Positions 7,983 through 16,860 are shown, numbered from the stretch's first letter. The stretch: 64,000 bases of DNA from Brachybacterium endophyticum (GCF_003130585.1 NZ_QFKX01000002.1:806001-870000), one strand, 5' to 3'. Notes: generated by a model not told the origin, from the letters alone. Translations and numbers: made by a program.

Positions 7983-9119
7983 GTGACTCCCACGCCCCCC
8001 GAACCGACGACCGACGGTCCTCCCGACCGACGCCCCGGACGCCTGGGACGAGCAGCGCAGTGGATCGGCGGCGATGCCTTCGCCCACCCCCGCCTGGCCG
8101 CGGGCAGTCTGCTCGTGATCTGCGCGATGCTCCTCGGTGCGATGTTCGTCCCCGTCCCCTATGTCATCGAGCAGCCGGGCCCGGCGATCGACGTGCTCGG
8201 GAAGTACGACGACAAGGACGTGCTCTCCATCGAGGGGCACAAGACCTATCCCACCGACGGCAAGCTGATGATGACGACCGTCTCCGTCGACGGCGGGCCC
8301 GGCTACTCGGTCACCCCCGCCGAGGTCGTGCGCGCGTGGTTCGACCCGACACGATCGGTGATGCCCAGGGAGGTCGTCTTCCCAGAGGGCCAGACCCAGC
8401 AGCAGACCTCCCTGCAGAACAACGTCCAGATGAGCAGCTCTCAACAGGACGCCGTCGTGGTGGCGCTCCAGGAGCTGGGCATCGACCACGAGAACGCGGT
8501 CCAGGTCGCCGGCGTCGAGAAGGGCTCCCCGGCCGACGGCGTCCTCCAGCCCGGTGACAGCGTGCTGACGATCGGGGGCAAGGGCGCGAAGGACGCAGCC
8601 GGTTACAAGGAGCTCGCCGCCCGCACGAAGCCCGGCGGGGAGGTCTCGATGCGCATCGACCGCGACGGCACCGAACGCGACGTGAAGGTCCCCACCACCG
8701 AGGTGGAGGGCAAGGCCCGCATGGGCATCGTCCTGGACGACGGCTACGAGTTCCCCTTCGACGTGGGGCTGGGCGTGGGCGACGTGGGCGGACCGAGCGC
8801 CGGCACCATGTTCGCGCTGTCGATCTACGACGAGCTCACCCCCGGCGCCCTCACCGGGGGCCAGGACATCGCCGGTACCGGCACCATCGACGACAAGGGC
8901 GAGGTCGGCGCGATCGGCGGCATCCGCCAGAAGATGGTCGGGGCGAAGGCCGGTGGGGCCGACTACTTCCTCGCCCCCGCCGACAACTGCGACGAGGTCG
9001 CCGGCAACGAACCCGACGGGCTCCAGGTCGTCAAGGTCAAGACCTTCGACGACGCCCTGGGAGCCGTGAAGAGCATCGCGAAGCATGACAGTGCGAAGGG
9101 CCTGCCCACCTGCGGGTGA
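7983..9119 (+). CDS. PDZ-domain Lon-type (S16) membrane protease, YlbL family
   Basis: Membrane-anchored serine protease. The 378 aa protein has a cytosolic N-terminus, one transmembrane segment at about 35-55, a PDZ domain around 150-240 that would bind substrate C-termini, and a C-terminal Lon-like catalytic domain. The Ser-Lys dyad is visible as Ser272 in GGPSAG and Lys317 in RQKMVGAK, with spacing close to that in Lon. No AAA ATPase domain is present, as usual for YlbL proteins. The GTG at 7983 is preferred over one at 7965 because a -10-like CACAAT falls six bases upstream. It is divergent from the DUF2342 gene. Function in quality control of membrane or exported proteins is inferred. 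Confidence 0.85.
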   Translation: MTPTPPEPTTDGPPDRRPGRLGRAAQWIGGDAFAHPRLAAGSLLVICAMLLGAMFVPVPYVIEQPGPAIDVLGKYDDKDVLSIEGHKTYPTDGKLMMTTVSVDGGPGYSVTPAEVVRAWFDPTRSVMPREVVFPEGQTQQQTSLQNNVQMSSSQQDAVVVALQELGIDHENAVQVAGVEKGSPADGVLQPGDSVLTIGGKGAKDAAGYKELAARTKPGGEVSMRIDRDGTERDVKVPTTEVEGKARMGIVLDDGYEFPFDVGLGVGDVGGPSAGTMFALSIYDELTPGALTGGQDIAGTGTIDDKGEVGAIGGIRQKMVGAKAGGADYFLAPADNCDEVAGNEPDGLQVVKVKTFDDALGAVKSIAKHDSAKGLPTCG

Positions 9120-9232
9120 ATGCCTCGCCCCAGAAGCGGCGGCCCCGAGTGGCGACCGCGAGGAGCGGCCCCGAGCCGCGGACCGATCAGCAATGACCCC
9201 ATGAGCAGAGACCCCGAGCGCAGGAGGAACCC

Positions 9233-9976
9233 ATGAGCAAGAAGAGGCGAGGACCGGCCGCAGCGGACCCGAAGCGGATCACCGTCGTCTTCGACTTCGG
9301 CGGGGTGCTCAGCGCCGGCCATGATCCCGTGCCCACGATCCACGAGCTGCTGGGCGGGGACGTCCAGGAGGTCGGGCGGGCGCTGTGGGAGCACCGCGGC
9401 GACTACGACGCCGGGCGCATCGACGCCGGTGAGTACTGGGGCCGGGTCGCCACCGCCGCCGGTGTCGAGGCGCTCACCGAGACCGAGGTGCGCGAGCTCC
9501 AGGACGCCGACGACCGCTACTTCCTGCAGCTCGACCCGCGCTCGCGCGAGCTGATCCACGATCTCGCCCGCAACGGGATGCGGATGGCGCTGCTGTCCAA
9601 CGCGTCGGCAGCCTTCGGGGAGGACGTGCGCCGGACCGACTGGTTCGAGGCGTTCTCCCTCGCCGTGATCTCCGCCGAGGAGAAGGTCGTCAAGCCCGAG
9701 ACGGAGATCTACCGGATCCTGATGGACGTCCTGGCTCACGAGACCGGGGGAGTGACGCGGCCGGGCGACCTCGTCTTCTTCGACGACCGGGCCGAGAACG
9801 TCGAAGCCGCCCGCGCGCTCGGCATCGACGCGCACCTGTGGTCGCGCAACGGCGAGGCCGGCGAGCAGGTCGCCGCCGAGGGCGAGGTCGAGGACCAGGA
9901 CGACGCGGCAGCGGTCGAGCACGGCGCGATCATGGCGCGCCGCGTGCTCGAGGGGCGCGGGGTCCCGCTCGCCTGA
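9233..9976 (+). CDS. HAD-superfamily hydrolase (subclass IA)
   Basis: A 247 aa haloacid-dehalogenase-type hydrolase. Motif I is DFGGV near residues 22-26, where the second aspartate of the common DxDx(T/V) is replaced by glycine, as in epoxide-hydrolase N-terminal-like and haloalkane-type HADs. Motif II is LLSNAS, motif III includes KPETEIYR, and motif IV is VFFDDRAENV. The first aspartate would be the nucleophile. The substrate is not predictable, and the D-to-G change makes classical phosphatase activity less certain. The start has a textbook AGGAGG site. The last about 25 residues are acidic and likely flexible. It lies alone between the protease gene and ettA. Confidence 0.85.
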   Translation: MSKKRRGPAAADPKRITVVFDFGGVLSAGHDPVPTIHELLGGDVQEVGRALWEHRGDYDAGRIDAGEYWGRVATAAGVEALTETEVRELQDADDRYFLQLDPRSRELIHDLARNGMRMALLSNASAAFGEDVRRTDWFEAFSLAVISAEEKVVKPETEIYRILMDVLAHETGGVTRPGDLVFFDDRAENVEAARALGIDAHLWSRNGEAGEQVAAEGEVEDQDDAAAVEHGAIMARRVLEGRGVPLA

Positions 9977-10208
9977 TCGCGACGGACTCAGGACCGCGCG
10001 GCCCTGCACCTGCGTCACATGCGCCCGGGATCAGGACGCTCGGTGAACGGTGAGCGGGTAACGTGGGGTCGCGCATGGCCGCTCGCTCTCGCCGTGCCCG
10101 CCCGCCCGGACCCATCGGTCGCGGAGGGCCCAGGATCACATCAAGTCCAGCCGTCGCAGGCACAGCCGCGTTCCGCGGCGAAACCGACCTTCTACCAGGG
10201 AGAACAGC

Positions 10209-11888
10209 TTGGCAGAGTTCATCTACACCATGTACAAGGCCCGCAAGGCCGTGGGCGACAAGGTCATCCTCGATGACGTCACCATGAGCTTCTACCCGGG
10301 CGCGAAGATCGGCATGGTCGGCCCGAACGGCGCCGGTAAGTCCACGATCCTGAAGATCATGGCGGGCCTGGACCAGCCTTCCAACGGCGAGGCGCGCCTG
10401 AGCCCCGGCTACAGCGTCGGCATCCTCCTGCAGGAGCCGCCCCTGGACGAGTCCAAGACCGTCCTGGAGAACGTGCAGGAGGGGATGGGCGAGCTGTTCC
10501 GCAAGGTCCAGCGCTTCAACGCCATCGGCGAGGAGATGGGCCAGCCCGACGCCGACTTCGATGCGCTGATGGAGGAGATGGGCAAGCTCCAGACGGAGAT
10601 CGACAACGCCAACGGCTGGGACCTCGACTCCCAGCTCGAACAGGCGATGGACGCGCTGCGCTGCCCGCCCGGTGACGAGAAGGTCACCCACCTCTCCGGT
10701 GGTGAGAAGCGCCGCGTCGCGCTGTGCAAGCTGCTGCTGGAGAAGCCCGACCTGCTGCTGCTGGACGAGCCCACCAACCACCTCGACGCCGAGAGCGTGC
10801 TCTGGCTCGAGAACCATCTCCAGCAGTACGAGGGTGCCGTCATCGCCGTCACCCACGACCGCTACTTCCTCGACCACGTCGCCGAGTGGATCGCCGAGGT
10901 CGACCGCGGCCACCTCTACCCCTACGAGGGCAACTACTCCACCTACCTGGAGAAGAAGGAGGAGCGCCTCGCCGTCCAGGGCAAGAAGGACGCGAAGCTC
11001 GCCAAGCGCCTCAAGGAGGAGCTCGAGTGGGTCCGCTCCTCCGCCAAGGGCCGACAGACCAAGTCCAAGGCACGTCTGGCCAAGTACGAGGAGATGGCCG
11101 CGGAGGCCGAGCGCACCCGCAAGCTCGACTTCGAGGAGATCACCATCCCGCCGGGCCCGCGCCTGGGCACCAAGGTGATCGAGGCGGAGGACCTGAAGAA
11201 GGGCTTCGGCGAGCGTCTGCTCATCGACGGGCTCTCCTTCTCCCTGCCCCCGAACGGCATCGTCGGTGTCATCGGCCCCAACGGCGTCGGCAAGACGACC
11301 CTGTTCAAGACCATCGTGGGTCTCGAGCCGCTGGACGACGGTGACCTCCAGGTAGGCCAGAGCGTCAAGATCAGCTACGTCGACCAGAACCGCGAGAACA
11401 TCGACCCGGACAAGAACCTCTGGGAGGTCGTCTCCGACGGTCTCGACTTCATCCAGGTCGGCAAGGTCGAGATCCCCTCGCGCGCCTACGTCAGCCAGTT
11501 CGGCTTCAAGGGTCCCGACCAGCAGAAGAAGGCCGGCGTGCTCTCCGGCGGTGAGCGCAACCGCCTGAACCTCGCCCTCACCCTCAAGCAGGGCGGCAAC
11601 GTGCTGCTGCTGGACGAGCCCACGAACGACCTGGACGTGCAGACCCTCGGCTCGCTCGAGAACGCTCTGCTGGAGTTCCCGGGCTGCGCCGTCGTCGTCT
11701 CCCACGACCGCTGGTTCCTGGACCGCGTGGCCACGCACATCCTGGCCTTCGAGGGCACCGAGGAGAATCCGGCGAACTGGTACTGGTTCGAGGGTAACTT
11801 CGAGGCCTACGAGAAGAACAAGGTCGATCGCCTCGGCGAGGAGGCCGCGCGCCCCCACCGGGTGACGCACCGTCGTCTGACGCGCTGA
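10209..11888 (+). CDS. ettA: Energy-dependent translational throttle protein EttA (ABC-F)
   Basis: Soluble tandem-ATPase ABC-F protein that binds the ribosomal E site and gates the first peptide bond according to ATP/ADP status. The 559 aa sequence has two ABC domains: Walker A GPNGAGKST with LSGGE, and GPNGVGKTT with LSGGE. A charged interdomain linker (residues about 240-320, SAKGRQTKSKARLAKYEEM) corresponds to the P-site tRNA-interacting motif region. The C-terminus PHRVTHRRLTR is typical of EttA. The start codon is TTG at 10209, preceded by a GGGAG site. A -10-like TAACGT (10059-10064) suggests a leader of about 140 bases. A 19-bp hairpin follows the gene. Confidence 0.93.
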   Translation: MAEFIYTMYKARKAVGDKVILDDVTMSFYPGAKIGMVGPNGAGKSTILKIMAGLDQPSNGEARLSPGYSVGILLQEPPLDESKTVLENVQEGMGELFRKVQRFNAIGEEMGQPDADFDALMEEMGKLQTEIDNANGWDLDSQLEQAMDALRCPPGDEKVTHLSGGEKRRVALCKLLLEKPDLLLLDEPTNHLDAESVLWLENHLQQYEGAVIAVTHDRYFLDHVAEWIAEVDRGHLYPYEGNYSTYLEKKEERLAVQGKKDAKLAKRLKEELEWVRSSAKGRQTKSKARLAKYEEMAAEAERTRKLDFEEITIPPGPRLGTKVIEAEDLKKGFGERLLIDGLSFSLPPNGIVGVIGPNGVGKTTLFKTIVGLEPLDDGDLQVGQSVKISYVDQNRENIDPDKNLWEVVSDGLDFIQVGKVEIPSRAYVSQFGFKGPDQQKKAGVLSGGERNRLNLALTLKQGGNVLLLDEPTNDLDVQTLGSLENALLEFPGCAVVVSHDRWFLDRVATHILAFEGTEENPANWYWFEGNFEAYEKNKVDRLGEEAARPHRVTHRRLTR

Positions 11889-11938
11889 CGACTCCTCGTC
11901 GCGAGCGTTGACGACGCGGCCACGGCCCCGTTCGCCGA

Positions 11939-11981
11939 GCACCACGCCCCCTGCCGGTCCCACCGGCAGGGGGCGTGGTGC
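11939..11981 (+). terminator. Strong terminator hairpin after ettA
   Basis: A perfect 19-bp inverted repeat (11939-11957 with 11963-11981) encloses the loop TCCCA. It lies 50 bases after the ettA stop and before the sugar transporter operon. No extended T tract follows. Confidence 0.8.
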
Positions 11982-12076
11982 ATTCCGGGACGGAGGGGGA
12001 GGAGGAAGAGGAGCGAGAGCGCGACGCGCGGGTCGTCGGGGGTCCCGACCTGCGCCTCGTCCTCCTCGCTCCGCGT

Positions 12077-12082
12077 CATACT
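12077..12082 (+). promoter_or_regulatory. -10 element of the sugar ABC operon promoter
   Basis: CATACT lies exactly six bases before the ATG at 12089, which predicts a leaderless transcript. No clear -35 is present. Confidence 0.4.
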
Positions 12083-12088
12083 GGTCGG

Positions 12089-12952
12089 ATGCGTCCCCGT
12101 TCACCCCTGGTGGCCTACCTGCTGCTCGCCCCCAGCCTGATCGGCGTCACCGCCTTCCTGTTGCTGCCGGTCGCGATCGCGTTCGTCGTCTCCCTGTTCC
12201 GCTGGGACCTGATCGGGACCCGGCAGTTCGTGGGTCTGCAGAACTACGCGGACCTGCTCACCGGCGGCGCGCTGCTGAACTCGCTGTGGGTGACGGCCCT
12301 GTTCACCGTGATCGCCGTCCCCTGCTCGCTCGCCCTCGGGCTGCTGTTGGCGACCCAGCTGGTGCGCGCCGTGCCGGGTTCGAGCATCGTGCGGGTCATC
12401 GTCGTGATCCCCTGGGTGTGCGCGCCGCTCGCGCTCGGTGTGGTGTGGAAATGGATCTTCCAGCCCTCGACCGGGGCGCTGAACGCACTGCTGGGAGTCC
12501 GCGTCGAGTGGCTGACCTCGCCGCTGCTCGCGCTGCCGGCGGTCGCGTTCGTCGCGATCTGGCAGCAGGTCGGCTACGTCTCGCTGTTCTTCCAGGCGGG
12601 GCTCGCCCGCATCCCCGACTCGATCTACGAGGCCGCTCGCATCGACGGCGCGAGCTCCCTGCAGCGCCTGCGTCACATGACCATCCCGCTGCTGCGCCCC
12701 ACCACGTTCTTCCTGGCCGTCACCCAGGTGGTCGCGAGCTTCCAGGTCTTCGACATGGTCTATGCCCTCACCGGGGGAGGCCCTTCGCACCGCACCGAGG
12801 TGATCGCCTCGTTGATCTACAACCAGGCCTTCGACTCCTTCTCCGTGGGCAAGGCCAGCGCCGTCGCGGTGATCCTGTTCCTGCTGCTGGTCGTGGTCAC
12901 GGTTCTCCAGCAGCGGTACTTCGGTCGCCGCATCACCTACGACATGAGCTGA
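12089..12952 (+). CDS. Carbohydrate ABC transporter permease (MalF/UgpA type)
   Basis: The first integral membrane subunit of a sugar importer, 287 aa with six predicted transmembrane segments. The coupling EAA loop EAARIDGASSLQRL near residue 190 contacts the ATPase. A longer in-frame extension upstream exists, but the ATG at 12089 fits the family N-terminus (RPRSPLVAYLLLAPSLIG) and has a -10 at leaderless distance. The second permease starts 12 bases after this gene stops, and the binding lipoprotein follows. No ATPase gene is in the cluster, so a shared MsiK-like ATPase encoded elsewhere is likely. The sugar is unknown. Confidence 0.9.
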   Translation: MRPRSPLVAYLLLAPSLIGVTAFLLLPVAIAFVVSLFRWDLIGTRQFVGLQNYADLLTGGALLNSLWVTALFTVIAVPCSLALGLLLATQLVRAVPGSSIVRVIVVIPWVCAPLALGVVWKWIFQPSTGALNALLGVRVEWLTSPLLALPAVAFVAIWQQVGYVSLFFQAGLARIPDSIYEAARIDGASSLQRLRHMTIPLLRPTTFFLAVTQVVASFQVFDMVYALTGGGPSHRTEVIASLIYNQAFDSFSVGKASAVAVILFLLLVVVTVLQQRYFGRRITYDMS

Positions 12953-12963
12953 CGGAGGATCCG

Positions 12964-13797
12964 ATGCACACCCGACGCCTGCTGTCCCTCGCCGCGACCT
13001 ACGCGGTGCTGGTGATCGCCGCCGTGCTCACCCTGGCGCCCTTCGCCCTGTCGGTGATCACGGCGCTGAAGACACCCCACCAGTTCGTCCAGGACGGGCC
13101 CCTGGCGCTGCCCGTGCCCGGCACCCTGGAGAACTTCACGCGCCTGTTCACCACCGCCGAGGGCGGCTTCGTCACCCCGATCGTGGTGACCGTGCAGATG
13201 GTCCTGGTGATCCTGGCCGGACAGATGGTGTTCTCGGTGCTCGCCGCCTACGCCTTCGCCCTGCTGCGCTTCCCCGGCCGGGACCTGCTGTTCTGGGTGT
13301 ACGTCGCCACGCTCATGGTCCCGCAGGTGGTGGTCGTGGTGCCGCTCTACCTGATGATGAGCGAAGCCGGGATGCGCAACACCTTCTGGGCGCTCGTGCT
13401 GCCGTTCGTGCTGGGGTCGCCGTACGCGATCTTCCTGCTGCGCGAGAACTTCCGCGGCATGTCCACCGAGCTGCTGGATGCGATGCGGCTCGACGGTGCG
13501 GGCACCCTGCGGCTGCTGTGGAGTCTCGTCATCCCGCTGAACCGACCGATCATCGTCACCCTCGTGCTGATCACGGTGGTCACCCACTGGAACAGCTTCA
13601 TGTGGCCGCTGGTGATCACGTCGGGGCCGACGTGGCAGACGGTGACGGTGGCGACCTCGGGCCTGCAGTCCCAGTACTCGAGCAACTGGACGCTGGTGAT
13701 GGCGGCGACCACGCTCGCGATGCTGCCGCTGATCATCCTGTTCATGGTGTTCCAGCGGCAGATCACCCGCTCGATCGGCGCCGGCACCCTGCGCTGA
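12964..13797 (+). CDS. Carbohydrate ABC transporter permease (MalG/UgpE type)
   Basis: Second membrane subunit of the sugar importer, 277 aa with about six transmembrane helices. The EAA-like loop DAMRLDGAGTLRLL around residue 175 is the ATPase docking site. The start at 12964 is fixed by a GGAGG ribosome site in the short gap after the first permease, and the N-terminus MHTRRLLSLAATY is typical. It forms the channel with the preceding protein and receives substrate from the lipoprotein encoded next. Confidence 0.9.
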   Translation: MHTRRLLSLAATYAVLVIAAVLTLAPFALSVITALKTPHQFVQDGPLALPVPGTLENFTRLFTTAEGGFVTPIVVTVQMVLVILAGQMVFSVLAAYAFALLRFPGRDLLFWVYVATLMVPQVVVVVPLYLMMSEAGMRNTFWALVLPFVLGSPYAIFLLRENFRGMSTELLDAMRLDGAGTLRLLWSLVIPLNRPIIVTLVLITVVTHWNSFMWPLVITSGPTWQTVTVATSGLQSQYSSNWTLVMAATTLAMLPLIILFMVFQRQITRSIGAGTLR

Positions 13798-13858
13798 GCG
13801 CGGACGAGGAACCGAGGGCGCGCCGAGGAGGACCCCCGCCGGACAGGACGGATCGGGG

Positions 13859-13864
13859 CACAAT
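13859..13864 (+). promoter_or_regulatory. Possible internal promoter for the binding protein
   Basis: CACAAT stands about 44 bases before the lipoprotein ATG. It matches the -10-like hexamers used elsewhere in this window. A separate promoter would let the binding protein be made in excess over the permeases. No -35 is evident. Confidence 0.3.
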
Positions 13865-13907
13865 GGGTCCGTCGAAACGCCCCGCTGGATCCCCGGAAGG
13901 ACGCCCC

Positions 13908-15254
13908 ATGCTCAGTCGCCGTCACCTGCTCACCGGACTCGCCGCGACCGGAGCCGTCGGCACCGCGGCCGCCTGCTCGCCCTCCTCGGGAGGGTCGGGC
14001 GGTTCGGGCGGGAAGGATTCGGGCTCCGGCGACGAGAAGACCCTGACCTTCCGCCTCTGGGACGAGGCGGCCAAGGCCGCCTACGAGAAGTCCTTCAAGG
14101 ACTTCGAGAAGGACTCGGGCTGGAAGGTCACCATCGACGTGGTCGCCTGGGACGACTACTGGACGAAGCTGCCCCTGGATGTCGCCAGCGGCGAGGCCCC
14201 CGACGTCTACCTCATGAACTCCGCGAACTACGTGCAGTTCCAGCAGGCCGGTGACCTGGTCGCGATCGACGACGCCGTCTCCGAGGGACAGGGCTCCTGG
14301 GAGAAGGCCGTCGTCGACCTCTACACCCGCGAGGGCAAGCTCTGGGGCGTTCCCCAGCTGTGGGACTCGATCGCGCTGTTCTACAACAAGAAGCTGCTGG
14401 AGGCCGAGAAGATCGATCCCTCCGACCTCTCCTTCGACCCCTCCGCGAAGTCCGACCCGCTGCGGGAGGCCGGGAGGGCACTGACGCTCGACGGGGAGGG
14501 ACGGCACCCCGACGACAAGGGCTTCGATCCCGACTCCCGCAGCCAGTTCGGCTTCAACTCCTCGGCCGACCGACAGGCGATCATCGGGCCCTTCCTCGCC
14601 TCCAACGGCGCCGAGTGGGAGGACGACAAGGACAAGTACGCCTTCGCCTCGAAGGAGGGCGTCGAGGTCTTCCAGTACCTGGCCGACCTGGTCAACAAGG
14701 ACCACATCGCGCCGGACGCCGCCGACACCAACGACAACGGCGACCTCACGCGCGACCTGTTCGCCCAGGGCAAGCTCGCCCTCTTCCAGTCCGGCCCCTA
14801 CTCCCTGAGCGCGATCGAGGAGGGCGTGGGCGACAGCTTCGAATGGGGGATCGCCCCGATGGTCTCCGGGCCCGCGGGCGCGAAGTCACTGGTGCACGGC
14901 GTGGTCGCCGTCGGCAACGCCAAAGCCGAGGACGAGAAGAAGGACGGCATCTCCAAGCTGCTGACCTGGCTGGGCAGTGCCGACGGGCAGCGGCCCCTCG
15001 GAGAGATGGGCGTGTCCTTCCCGGGCAACGCCGACGTGCAGGACGCGTTCGTGGACTACTGGAAGGACAAGGGGCAGGACGTCACGCCCTTCATCGACGC
15101 CGCGAAGGACCCTGCCCCTGCCGACACGGGCACGAAGGCCAACGCGGGCCTGACCGCGGCGACGCCGATCTTCCAGGAGATCTTCATCGGCCGCAAGAGC
15201 GCGAAAAAGGGGCTGCCGGAGGCGCAGAAGGCCGGCAACGACGCGATGTCCTGA
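13908..15254 (+). CDS. Carbohydrate ABC transporter substrate-binding lipoprotein
   Basis: An extracellular sugar-binding protein of the MalE/family 1 type, 448 aa. It starts MLSRRHLLTGLAATG with an RR motif compatible with Tat export, followed by a lipobox ending AAAC. A Gly/Ser linker (SSGGSGGSGG) separates the anchor from the binding fold. The fold begins TLTFRLWDEAAKAAYEKSF and includes segments typical of the family (WDDYWTKLPLDVASGEAPDV, WGVPQLWDSIALFYNKK). A GGAAGG ribosome site precedes the ATG. It completes the importer formed by the two upstream permeases. The ligand cannot be inferred from sequence. Confidence 0.9.
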   Translation: MLSRRHLLTGLAATGAVGTAAACSPSSGGSGGSGGKDSGSGDEKTLTFRLWDEAAKAAYEKSFKDFEKDSGWKVTIDVVAWDDYWTKLPLDVASGEAPDVYLMNSANYVQFQQAGDLVAIDDAVSEGQGSWEKAVVDLYTREGKLWGVPQLWDSIALFYNKKLLEAEKIDPSDLSFDPSAKSDPLREAGRALTLDGEGRHPDDKGFDPDSRSQFGFNSSADRQAIIGPFLASNGAEWEDDKDKYAFASKEGVEVFQYLADLVNKDHIAPDAADTNDNGDLTRDLFAQGKLALFQSGPYSLSAIEEGVGDSFEWGIAPMVSGPAGAKSLVHGVVAVGNAKAEDEKKDGISKLLTWLGSADGQRPLGEMGVSFPGNADVQDAFVDYWKDKGQDVTPFIDAAKDPAPADTGTKANAGLTAATPIFQEIFIGRKSAKKGLPEAQKAGNDAMS

Positions 15255-15267
15255 CCCCGCCCGCCGC

Positions 15268-15291
15268 CCGGGGCGTGCGCTCGCGCCCCGG
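15268..15291 (+). terminator. Terminator-like hairpin after the sugar ABC operon
   Basis: CCGGGGCG and CGCCCCGG pair as an 8-bp stem around eight bases, 14 bases after the lipoprotein stop. A second 7-bp hairpin (15316-15338) overlaps the end of the convergent tesB and may serve that gene. Confidence 0.45.
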
Positions 15292-15332
15292 ATCGCGGAG
15301 TCAGCGCCTGTCCGGGCGTGATGCGCGAAGGA

Positions 15333-16280
15333 TCACGCCTCGCGACGTGCGCCGCGACCGGTGCGGATCATGCCCTCCTGGGTGACGGTCGCGACCAGCG
15401 ACCCGTCGCGCGCGAACATCTCGCCCTGGGTGAGTCCGCGCCCGCCGCTGGCCGAGGGGGAACGCTGCACGTACAGCAGCCAGTCGCCCGCGTCCACGTG
15501 CTGGTGCCACCAGATCGCATGGTCGATCGTGGCCATCCGGAGCCCCGGCGTCACCCAGCTCAGCCCCTGACGGCGCAGGATCGGCTCGAAGGGCGTGTAG
15601 TCGCTCGCGAAGGCGAGGATCGCGTCGTGGACCAGGGCGTCGGCGCTGATCGGGGAGATCACCCGCATCCACAGCATCTGGGTCTCGGCCGCCGAGCCGT
15701 CGGGGCGCAGGTAGATCGGATCGGTGACGTGGCGGATGTCGATCGGTCGCTGCGTCGCCCAGTACCGCGCCACCGGATGTTCGATCCCCGCCACCACCTC
15801 GGCCGTCGTCGGCAGACCCTCGGGGTCCGGGGCCTCGGGTGCGCGGTCCTGGTGCTGCAGCCCCTCCTGCTGCTCCTGGAAGGACGCCGTCATCGCCAGG
15901 ATGGTGCGCTCCTCCTGCGTGGCCAGGACGCGCCGCACCGAGAACGAGCCCCCGTCGCGCAGGGCGTCGACCGTGAAGCGGATCGGCAGCTTCGGATCGC
16001 CCGGCGCCAGGAAGTAGGAGTACATCGAGTGGATGCGGCGGGACTCGGGGACCGTCCGGCCGACGGCCACGACCGCCTGGCCCATCACCTGGCCGCCGAA
16101 GACGTGCCCGCCGGGCTGCGGTCGGGTGTCGCCCTCGAAGACCGCCGCGCTGCGGGAGGAGGGATCGCCGCCGGCATCCACGGTGCGCAGATCGAGCAGA
16201 TCCAGCAGGGCCGCGGAGACCTCCGCAGGGGAGGGCGTGGCGGAAGCGGGGTCGTCGGCACCGGTGAGAGGGTCGGACAT
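15333..16280 (-). CDS. tesB: Acyl-CoA thioesterase II (TesB)
   Basis: Hydrolyses medium- and long-chain acyl-CoA to free acid and CoA. The 315 aa protein has the double hot-dog architecture of TesB, with the segments GGHVFGGQVMGQA in the first half, and HDAILAFASDYTPF and HAIWWHQHVDAGDWLLY in the second, which carry the conserved Asp-Thr/Gln-type active-site region. The ATG at 16280 has a TACCAT hexamer seven bases upstream on its strand, indicating leaderless initiation. Its promoter overlaps that of the divergent single hot-dog thioesterase at 16330. The pairing suggests a shared role in acyl-CoA turnover. Confidence 0.9.
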   Translation of the reverse strand: MSDPLTGADDPASATPSPAEVSAALLDLLDLRTVDAGGDPSSRSAAVFEGDTRPQPGGHVFGGQVMGQAVVAVGRTVPESRRIHSMYSYFLAPGDPKLPIRFTVDALRDGGSFSVRRVLATQEERTILAMTASFQEQQEGLQHQDRAPEAPDPEGLPTTAEVVAGIEHPVARYWATQRPIDIRHVTDPIYLRPDGSAAETQMLWMRVISPISADALVHDAILAFASDYTPFEPILRRQGLSWVTPGLRMATIDHAIWWHQHVDAGDWLLYVQRSPSASGGRGLTQGEMFARDGSLVATVTQEGMIRTGRGARREA

Positions 16281-16287
16281 GACCCCG

Positions 16288-16293
16288 ATGGTA
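16288..16293 (-). promoter_or_regulatory. -10 element of the tesB promoter
   Basis: TACCAT on the minus strand ends seven bases before the tesB ATG, the leaderless arrangement. It lies 24 bases from the divergent -10 at 16318, so the two promoters face away from each other within 50 bases. Confidence 0.45.
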
Positions 16294-16317
16294 CGTCGGC
16301 CCGGGCGCTCGGATCCC

Positions 16318-16323
16318 TACGAT
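16318..16323 (+). promoter_or_regulatory. -10 element of the hot-dog thioesterase promoter
   Basis: TACGAT lies six bases before the ATG at 16330, with no ribosome-binding site. This predicts a leaderless transcript. Confidence 0.5.
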
Positions 16324-16329
16324 GGCCCC

Positions 16330-16812
16330 ATGGCTCATCTCGACATCACAATCCCCGTGCGCTGGAACGATCTGGACGCGTACGGGCACGTCAACAACGC
16401 AGCGGTGCTCCGCCTCCTCGAGGAGGCGAGGATCAGCGCGTTCTGGTCGCCGAGCGATGAGCAGGTGGAGCGCGGAGCGGTGCGCCGCCCCTCGCAGTTG
16501 GACCTGTTCGACGCGACCGCGCCGCTGCTCACCCTGATCGCCTCCCAGCGCCTGGAGTACCACCGGCCGATGGAGTACCTGCGCGAGGGCGCGCTGGTGA
16601 GGCTGTGGGTCTCGCGCACCGGCGGGGCGAGCTTCGACGTGGACTACCTCATCCTGCGCACCGACGACCCCGAGGCCTCCTTCCCCTACGTCAGCGCCCG
16701 CACCACGATCGTGGTGGTCGAGCGCGAGCGGGGCCGCGCGACCCGCCTCACCGACGAGGTGCGCGTGCTGCTGGACCAGTACACCGGGGAGCCGCTCGAG
16801 TTCCGCAGCTGA
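16330..16812 (+). CDS. Hot-dog acyl-CoA thioesterase (4-hydroxybenzoyl-CoA type)
   Basis: A 160 aa single hot-dog-fold thioesterase. The active-site segment WNDLDAYGHVNNAAVL at about 12-27 contains the Asp and the GHVN turn characteristic of YbgC/4HBT-like enzymes. Substrate preference is unknown. The ATG at 16330 is chosen because TACGAT is at leaderless distance and the N-terminus aligns with the fold. It is divergent from tesB and convergent with the MFS gene. Confidence 0.88.
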   Translation: MAHLDITIPVRWNDLDAYGHVNNAAVLRLLEEARISAFWSPSDEQVERGAVRRPSQLDLFDATAPLLTLIASQRLEYHRPMEYLREGALVRLWVSRTGGASFDVDYLILRTDDPEASFPYVSARTTIVVVERERGRATRLTDEVRVLLDQYTGEPLEFRS

Positions 16813-16860
16813 GCGGCGAGGGGACAGCCCGGTACCGGCCCGGCCGGGCGGGGGCCCCTG

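Noticed and set aside
9139..9175. Direct repeat of GCGGCCCCGAG (9139-9149 and 9165-9175) between the PDZ protease and HAD genes.
   Set aside because: Two short GC-rich copies only. Not distinguishable from background at this base composition.
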